Positions 57,851-64,000 of a stretch of DNA of 64,000 nucleotides are shown here, in pieces. The stretch's first letter is position 1, and every line of letters begins with the position of its first letter. The DNA is from Gnetum montanum. Lineage: Eukaryota; Streptophyta; Gnetopsida; Gnetales; Gnetaceae. Where the stretch lies: NCBI GenBank assembly GCA_015680685.1, contig MNCI01028376.1, forward strand, positions 252,431 to 316,430. The letters are read 5' to 3'. The notes below the pieces were generated by a model. It saw nothing but the letters and a program-made list of their open reading frames with translations, searched no databases and was not told the origin of the DNA. Position numbers and translations under genes: made by a program.

Positions 57851-58129
57851 TAACTCTTAGGATTTTGAGCTCATTGTTGAAAAGGCTAAATCGTACTATA
57901 TTCTAGACAATATTCTTTCTTTCTAAGTTTTCAATGATGACCATAAAATTTCTTGATTTTTATTCTCTAAAGGTGAATTCAGTGAGCAATGTTTTAAAAT
58001 TTCTCAAAAAATAGTGAAGAAAATATATCAAAACATATCATATTCTTAAATGAAATCTCTCCTAAACTAGTAATTGGAGAGTCTCTATTTATGAATATAT
58101 ATCAAAACTAAAGAAATATCCAAAAATGC

Positions 58130-58975
58130 TAATTGGTAAACACTAGCTTGTAATGATAGAAAAAATCTCCAACATCTTGTAAAGTTATCTAGTTTTTTTT
58201 AAAAATAATATAATTTCTAGATATGGATACCCTTATGCTTTAGTAGTTGATAATGGAGCTTCTTTTATATCCATAGAATTTATAAATTGGGCTAGGGAAC
58301 ATAACATTATTGTTAAATCTATAATAGAGTACTATCTCCAAGGTAATGATTCAGTAAAGTCATCTAATAAAATTATATTATATGAAATTAAGAAAATGAT
58401 AGCTCGATACCCCTACACATGATATGAATAGTTAAATGAGCAATATGGATTAATCGAATGTATTATAAAGAGTCAATTAAAACTACACCATTTGANAAGC
58501 AATATGGGTTAATCGAATGTATTATAAAGAGTCAATTAAAACTACACCATTTGATCTTGTGTATGAATAATAACCAATTTTACCAATACATCTAGAAGTT
58601 TCAACATATTAGTTTTTCTTAGCCAACTAATAAGCATTTAATTTCATACACATATGGAATTTTTAATTTAAAGCTTAAAAGGGTTAAAGTAATTGAAAGT
58701 TTCTTTAATGATCTACAAATTATCAAAAGATTATTTGATAAAAAATATACCAAAAAAACATTTTTAAGGAAGGTGATTTATTTTTAAAAAGGGATAGATT
58801 ATTTGGTCAAATATGTCTACAAACTATGTTTTCTCTTATGTGGTTGAGCCCATATCAAGTCATGTCATTAGCCTCAATGTTTATAAATTTATAGATTAGA
58901 AAGAAAAAACTATATAGAAATTTAATGCATTTCATTTAAAGCATTTCTTGTTTGGTATCCATTATGGACGCCTAG
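58130..58975 (+). pseudogene. Integrase of element H
   Basis: Core reads SRYGYPYALVVDNGASFISI, then EFINWAREHNIIVKSI, YYLQGNDSVKSSNKIIL (catalytic Glu is Lys), KKMIARYPYTWYEQ-like, and ANRMYYKESIKTTPFDLVYE. The C-terminal part, VIESFFNDLQIIKRLF-like then GDLFLKRD and HFLFGIHYGR, ends at about 58,970. A 57-bp segment is present twice around an N at 58,496, probably an assembly error. Confidence 0.72.
58496..58496. other. Single-N scaffold join inside duplicated sequence
   Basis: 58,439-58,495 and 58,498-58,554 are the same 57 bp with one difference, meeting at an N. Confidence 0.9.
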
Positions 58976-60034
58976 TAGATTCATAGTTGCATGCTTTATT
59001 CTTATTTTTTATGCATTTCATGTATTCACAGTTGCATTTGCACATTTTCATTTGCATTTTCATGATCATGTCTATGAATATTTAGTTTGTATTGGCTTTT
59101 ACACTTGACATTATGATTGGGCCTATATGTATGTATTGATATAATTTTAATAATCATTATGATCATTTGAGTAACTAAACTTTGGATCATTATAATATTG
59201 TTTTAAAATGATTCAAATATAATATTTTATTTATTTTATGTTATATTGTATTATTCCTTATTATTGCATAAACTCTCCTTTATATTATATAAAAATAATA
59301 ATATTATTCTTCTTAATTTATTTCAAAATATAATAATTTTGTTAGTCATGTTGGATTATAGAGGATGAGATTTTTACTACCTTAGCATGTTAATATCATG
59401 GTCATGTGAATGTTGGACATGTGAATTTAAAAGAATAATTAGCCATAATTACTAGTTGACCTTAGAATATTCTTTTTCCATTCCCCTAAGCCCTATCTCT
59501 CAACTATAATGATCCATGGCTATCTGATGACCAATGGAACAAAGTAAGTTCCTCTTTACTTAAGAACCATTAACTACCTAGGTGGCCTACTATGACGCCA
59601 CATACTTAGAATTAAAAACACATGCATGAGGATTGAACTACACCATGAAAGAAGTTTCTAAAAGGATCCTTTTACTTGCTAGTGTAGCTAATTAGCCAAA
59701 CTCATACTAAAGTTTCTATCTTAAGAATGAAATACACCATGAGCATAATTTTCTCTCTAAAGAAAGAAAGAAAGAGGACCATGTACATTTGTAGTGAAAT
59801 TAGTACTTAAATATGATGGGGTTTGGCAATAATCCTTATTCTATCCTTCTTATCTAAACAAAATCCAATTCCCATATCTATTTTATGCTTTCTCTTATAT
59901 CACTTTAAAAAATTCCTATGTTTCTTATACCCTTTTCCAATCCAAAAAATAAAACCTCTAATTAGAAATGTAAAAGTTATGGCTAATCATGATCTTAGGA
60001 AGCTTGGGTTCTTCATAAAGTTTGGTATAAGTCT
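58976..60034. other. AT-rich 3' region after element H, no gene seen
   Basis: Possibly the 3' untranslated region or LTR of element H; no partner LTR was recognised. A short frame at 59,823-60,059 has no homology that I can see. Confidence 0.4.
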
Positions 60035-60590
60035 TGTAATGTCCCCTATGCACAAATAAGAAAGATGGAGTCTCTTCATAAGTGTTATCATTATAATAAC
60101 AAGATCTAAAATAGGAGTTGTAATTAAGACTTGAAAGGGCATGTTATAATAATGAATGTGTCTCTTGAGGTAGCCTTTGGGCATTTGACCTAAGGCATTT
60201 ACACATGGGCATTAGAGGTCGTGCAGCATGGAGTTGTAGAGCAAGTAAAGGCAAGTAACAGGTGTTTAGTGAAGTAGGACAGGAAGAGGACTAGCCATCC
60301 CTTGAGGCTGGTTGTAGGCTTAACCATGGTGGTAGTGTTAGATTGCCTTTAAGGGATAAATGTTGAAGGAATAAAATCCTAGGAACACTCTTAGAGAATG
60401 ATTCAAAAACACTATTTCACATCAATAAAGCATTCTTTCCTCTTTTCTTCTACATTTTCCCTATTAATTTCTTTACGCATAATGTTAAATGTTATAGATA
60501 TTTGACGTTTGGTATATTATCTTCTTACACATAATGTTTAATATAACGTATATTTGATGTTTGCCATATATCCGAGAACGAGATGTCACA
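60035..60590 (+). repeat. 5' LTR of element G
   Basis: 556 bp, starts TGTAATGTCCCCTATGCACA, ends GAACGAGATGTCACA. It is the reverse complement, with divergence, of the LTRs of element F (for example GGTATATTATCTTCTTACAC). Confidence 0.87.
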
Positions 60591-60592
60591 TT

Positions 60593-60610
60593 TGGTATCA
60601 AAGCAAACCA
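60593..60610 (+). other. Primer-binding site, initiator tRNA-Met type (element G)
   Basis: TGGTATCAAAGCAAACCA, two bases after the LTR; one change from TGGTATCAGAGC over the first 12 bases. Confidence 0.85.
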
Positions 60611-62170
60611 CAACCCAAGGGCCAATTAGAATCATGGGCTAACTATAATCCAATGACGAACCATGGAGCCATGACCCAGTGAGAGTCATGGACCACCACG
60701 AAAGGCACCTCATAATTTAAATCATCCATGTTAATCAGAAGTTATTATTCAAGAAATTTTTTCATGGATAAGGGAGTTTGTGATCAAGCATCTACAAGAT
60801 ACATAGATTCCACCAACCAACAAGATTACTTCAAGGATATCATTGACCAAGGAAGATTTGATTATGCCTCACCAAGATTCATCAATTGTAAGAGACATTG
60901 GTAAGACAAGGATACATTGATCCAAGTAACTCTTACCCATCTTCTAGTGATGTTGGAAATATAAATTGATTATTATCATTATTAAGTTATCCTAGAAGAT
61001 TAGTAACTATGGCCTAAGTTGAGACTTATTACCCCTAAACACCTATTGCCTGTAACTTGGCAACACTTGTCTTATATAGGACCTATGTGTTATTTAATGT
61101 AACAAAGGTGTATTTGTAAGTTTTAAGAGGTTAACCTAGTTGTATGATTATCTCATTCCTATCTAACCAACAAGAGTTATTGTCATGAGACCCATAGGGA
61201 AACCTACACTTGGTGGGTAATGTTGTAATGTCTCATTATAATTCAAACCCAAGTCATCTAGAAGTTGTCATGTTCAACCTAAGAATGTCAATTTTTGCTA
61301 AAATAAGCTATTTTTTTTTATTTAAATCTTGAAAATCCAACTTAGTTTTTGGATCGTAAAACCATGTCGAATGGGTAGTGCTCATCCAGATAATTCCAAC
61401 AGTATAAATTTCGTCCTAATCGGACATAGGATTTGGGAGATATTATGAATTTTAATTTTCTTGTTATGTGTGCATTATAATAATAATAATAAATTAAACA
61501 TTACTAAATCTTTTATTTAAAAAAGCATCAAAATTTTAGGGTTTGAAATGAAAATCAAAATCTCCCTTTAGCCAAACTAAACTCATACCCTGTCTTCAAC
61601 CAAACCACCAAGTCAATCACCAAGACAAGGTAGAATAGAATAATAAAAAAAAGTTAAAAAATAAAAATAAAATTTAATATCGAAATTTTAAGTTTTCAGA
61701 TCAAACGCGTAACATTAAGATTATTAAACCTATGGGTTATTAGACCCATGTTTCAATGCTCATTAGTGTAGGCACAAGGTCAAGTTCCCTGGTTGTTACA
61801 ATTAACAGTAATTTTATATTTACAAAAAATTTATTAATTGAAAAGAAAATTTAAAATTTAGTTTTTTAAAAACATTCCATGTCAATTTTGACCGTGTAAA
61901 ATCGCATGGAAGCTAAGTGAGGTCACTGCATTTATGGAAATTCGAGACCGATGTTATGAAATCCCATGAATTCCCAAACCTTGTTTTTTGGGTATGTGAT
62001 TCTTCCACCATCACAAAAGTATTTGATCCCTCCTGGTTCTTTAAATTCAGCATCTTAACACGGTAAGCCCAAATCCTCTATAGCTTCTACCACCGTAAGT
62101 TTTAGAATTTGAGAGTAAATATGAGGTGTCAGAGTCTTATATTATGACAACTATTTTTGGTTGTGTTTGG
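60611..62170 (+). other. Leader of element G
   Basis: Non-coding. It includes blocks shared with element F and a (TAA)n at 61,478-61,494. No gag start was recognised. Confidence 0.55.
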
Positions 62171-62173
62171 CAT

Positions 62174-62308
62174 GATGAATGGTAATATTTACTCTGCCAC
62201 AAAATCATTGCTTGAACAAGAGCATATAAGCGTACTTGAATTCAAGAAAATGGAGTATGATCTTTATGGTGCTGTGGCTAAGTGGCTTCTGCAACTGGAG
62301 TCACGTTG
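62174..62308 (+). other. Coding-like segment of unknown origin in element G
   Basis: One frame reads NGNIYSATKSLLEQEHISVL, then EFKKMEYDLYGAVAKWLLQL, then ESR and a stop. Its composition and helical pattern look protein-like and unlike the surrounding AT-rich DNA. It has no start codon context and I recognise no family; it may be an exon-derived fragment or chance. Confidence 0.3.
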
Positions 62309-62419
62309 AGTGCAACTCAGACGGCACAGTAAATTAGCTTACAGGAATTATTCCTCCATAGATGGAAAGGCTGCCCTTGTTTAAGTTCATTGTAAAGTCT
62401 AATCTTCTTGTTCGGTAGT

Positions 62420-63060
62420 GAAAGGCTGCCCTACCTCCAATTCCTCCACCATTCCACCGCCTCCTGCTGTGCTATTCGCCGTGACTTCCTGGCTATGGAT
62501 CTGCACACCCCGGCTGCGATCCGATCTGCACACCCTGTACCGTGCAGTGCGAAAGCCTCGTCCACCGTCACTGCTGCCGGATCCGTTGCACTGCTGCTGT
62601 CCACTGACACTGAAAAAAGCCTCCTCCTTTGGCGCCCACAGATACCACCGGCACTAGGAAAAGTCGTCTCCACCGGCACCCGCGGACCCCCCAATGCTGA
62701 AAAAAGTCACCTCCTTCGAGTCCCGTGGACACCACCGATGCCAGGAAAAGTTGCTTCCTTTGGTGTTGGGTGCCTGCGGACATTGCTAGCACTGAAAAAC
62801 TCACCTCCTTGGACATCGTAAAAGGCTGCCTACTCTCACAGTTGTAGACATTGCTGGGGTTGGGAAAAGCCACCTCCTCTGGCATCTGTAGACATCGCTG
62901 GCATCAAGAAAAGCTACCTCCTTTGGCATCGACGGACACTGTCAATGCTAAGAAAAGTAACCTCATTCGACGTCCTCAAACACCACTAGCACCGGGAAAA
63001 GCCGCCTCCTCTAGCACCCACGAACATCGTCAACTGTCACCGAAAAAATTGCTGTTAGTT
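62420..63060 (+). repeat. GC-rich ~45-bp minisatellite of element G
   Basis: From about 62,610 to 63,050 nine or so units of ~45 bp each start with GAAAA(A)G and carry CCTCCTTTGGCAT...GGACAC...GCTGGCA-like sequence. 62,420-62,610 is a GC-rich lead-in. Because 45 is a multiple of three, 15-residue repeats (LGKVVSTGTRGPPNA type) appear in an open frame at 62,408-62,821, but another frame and the opposite strand are open too, so a gene is not supported. Confidence 0.75.
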
Positions 63061-63099
63061 GCTAGCATTTAGTGGAAAATGTTTAAATATCAAAAGGTG

Positions 63100-63917
63100 G
63101 AAAAATTTAACAATTAATTCAGATTAATATTTTGGTAACAACTAAGTTAAGAATTTTATAATTAAGCTCACTCATTTTAGAGTAGTACTGGATGGGTGAT
63201 GTCTTAGGAAATTTCATTTTTCATGCCAAAGGTTCTAGACCTGTGAAGTCATAACTTTTCACTCTAAAAGTCTTTTTCGATGAACAAAGAGTCATTTCCT
63301 ATAGATTTCAACCTTCTATACACAATGGTGAAGTCACGTCTACCTCATGAAGCTCTAAAAAATAGTTTTCACTCTTTGTCCAATGTGACACCTCAAGACC
63401 TTTGGAGTCTATTTCTAGCGTAACTTGGATATACAATGTCCATTTCTAACATCTGAATACTCATTTCTAACATTTTTATTATCCTTATGAGCTCAATGGT
63501 GAGGTTAGATTTATCATCTATGTACCCAATAATTTGATGATAGAAACCATAACTTACACTAGCTAATCATGTCTAACCATTTTAATCACTGGGAGTAGTA
63601 AATTTAACCTTTTGGGCCTTAAGATCAAATGCTTAACCTTTGCATATAGTCTTAAATAACTAACCCCTAGTGTGTCATTTGTTACACTACTAGAGTTAGT
63701 GTGTTAAAGGGGGTAAAAGGGTGACTAAATAGTATAGGTAATGCAGCTAGTTGTTACCAACAAGATTAGTTAAAGAATTAGTTGATGAATTTGTTAGTGA
63801 ATGGTCAAGAAGATGTATATCAATTCATCCTATAATCAAATCATACAACAAAACAACATGGAGAGTCATAATCTTATTCTGACAATGTGTATGATACCCA
63901 TAAAGAGTAATGGCCTA
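63100..63917 (+). repeat. Conserved non-coding block of the F/G family (element G copy)
   Basis: Counterpart of 41,816-42,640 in element F, leading directly into the captured gene. Shared features include CAATCAAATCATA-A-CAAAAC and GTGTATGATA-CCAT-AAGAG just before the gene. Confidence 0.75.
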
Positions 63918-64000
63918 GAAGAGAATATAAGAATGAGAATGAAAGTTGAAACATACAACATGCTTGCAAGATTCCTAGTCAGTGAGAGACAACATTTGCT
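63918..64000 (+). pseudogene. Start of the captured CCR4-type exonuclease in element G (partial, cut by window end)
   Basis: Open to the window edge: NIRMRMKVETYNMLARFLVS then ERQHL. It matches the start of the element F copy (RIRMKVVA-NMLSRSLVSEKQ) with the same upstream junction. Here the Tyr codon of the Y-N-M-L-A motif is intact, where F has a stop; Asn in this motif is a metal-site residue in the family. A Met at 63,933 could be a start. Whether the rest is open cannot be judged, so 'pseudogene' is provisional. Confidence 0.72.

Larger units (their letters stand above)
60035..64000 (+). mobile_element. Element G: second copy of the exonuclease-carrying LTR family (runs off window)
   Basis: Plus-strand relative of element F. 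It has a 5' LTR (60,035-60,590), an initiator-tRNA-Met PBS, a leader shared with F (60,600-61,000 and 61,240-61,700), a GC-rich repeat slot (62,420-63,060), the conserved block (63,100-63,900) and the start of the captured exonuclease gene (63,918 on). The 3' LTR must lie beyond the window. No gag or pol is seen in the 4 kb present. Confidence 0.82.

Noticed and set aside
62408-62885. Overlapping open frames on both strands in the GC-rich part of element G
   Set aside because: They arise from a 45-bp minisatellite and high GC, are open in several frames at once and show no domain.

Overview
This looks like repeat-dense nuclear DNA from a land plant with a large genome. It is AT-rich, shows wide CG-to-TG/CA decay, and holds no host gene that I can read as intact. 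Almost everything recognisable is a decayed retrotransposon or a tandem repeat. Old, heavily mutated, nested LTR elements of mixed Ty3/gypsy and Ty1/copia lineages would suit a gymnosperm or another large-genome seed plant; that placement is inference. No tRNA, rRNA or CRISPR was seen.

Layout. 1-4,690: a broken Tat-like Ty3/gypsy pol (+) flanked by arrays of one ~30-bp repeat. 4,690-8,640: non-coding LTR-like DNA with palindromic CTATGCTA clusters, a TATA box and an LTR 3' end with a tRNA-Asp primer-binding site (PBS). 8,640-13,712: a reversed copy of the 30-bp array, a minus-strand protease remnant, G-rich repeats and a ~160-bp triplet repeat. 13,713-16,401: a 2.7-kb deleted chromovirus (D, -). 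About 16,750-38,154: one old Ty1/copia element (E, +) broken open by an L1 fragment (20,684-21,283), by element A (22,186-28,923, +, target-site duplication (TSD) TCTAC) and by element B (31,053-37,363, -, TSD GTACT). A and B are gag-bearing, pol-less relatives with tRNA-Asp PBSs. 38,160-39,700: a further copia remnant. 39,706-44,843: element F (-). 44,850-48,100: anonymous DNA with a 14-bp tandem repeat. 48,106-53,449: element C, a complete but dead chromovirus (+, TSD TGATC) related to D. 53,455-59,000: microsatellites and element H, a Tat-like element whose reverse transcriptase has been lost. 60,035-64,000: element G (+), which runs off the window.

The most interesting system is the F/G family. 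These LTR elements have ~556-560-bp LTRs and an initiator-tRNA-Met PBS, and no gag or pol is visible. In sense orientation near the 3' end they carry an intron-free copy of a CCR4/nocturnin/Angel-type exonuclease (mRNA deadenylase family). F has the whole domain (40,685-41,815) with stops and frameshifts. G has the start of the same gene at the same place (63,918 to window end), so the capture happened before the two copies separated. Between shared flanks both elements have a slot filled with different tandem repeats, GC-rich in G.

A second theme is promoter architecture: several unrelated LTRs here have arrays of short palindromic or repeated motifs just upstream of a TATA box.
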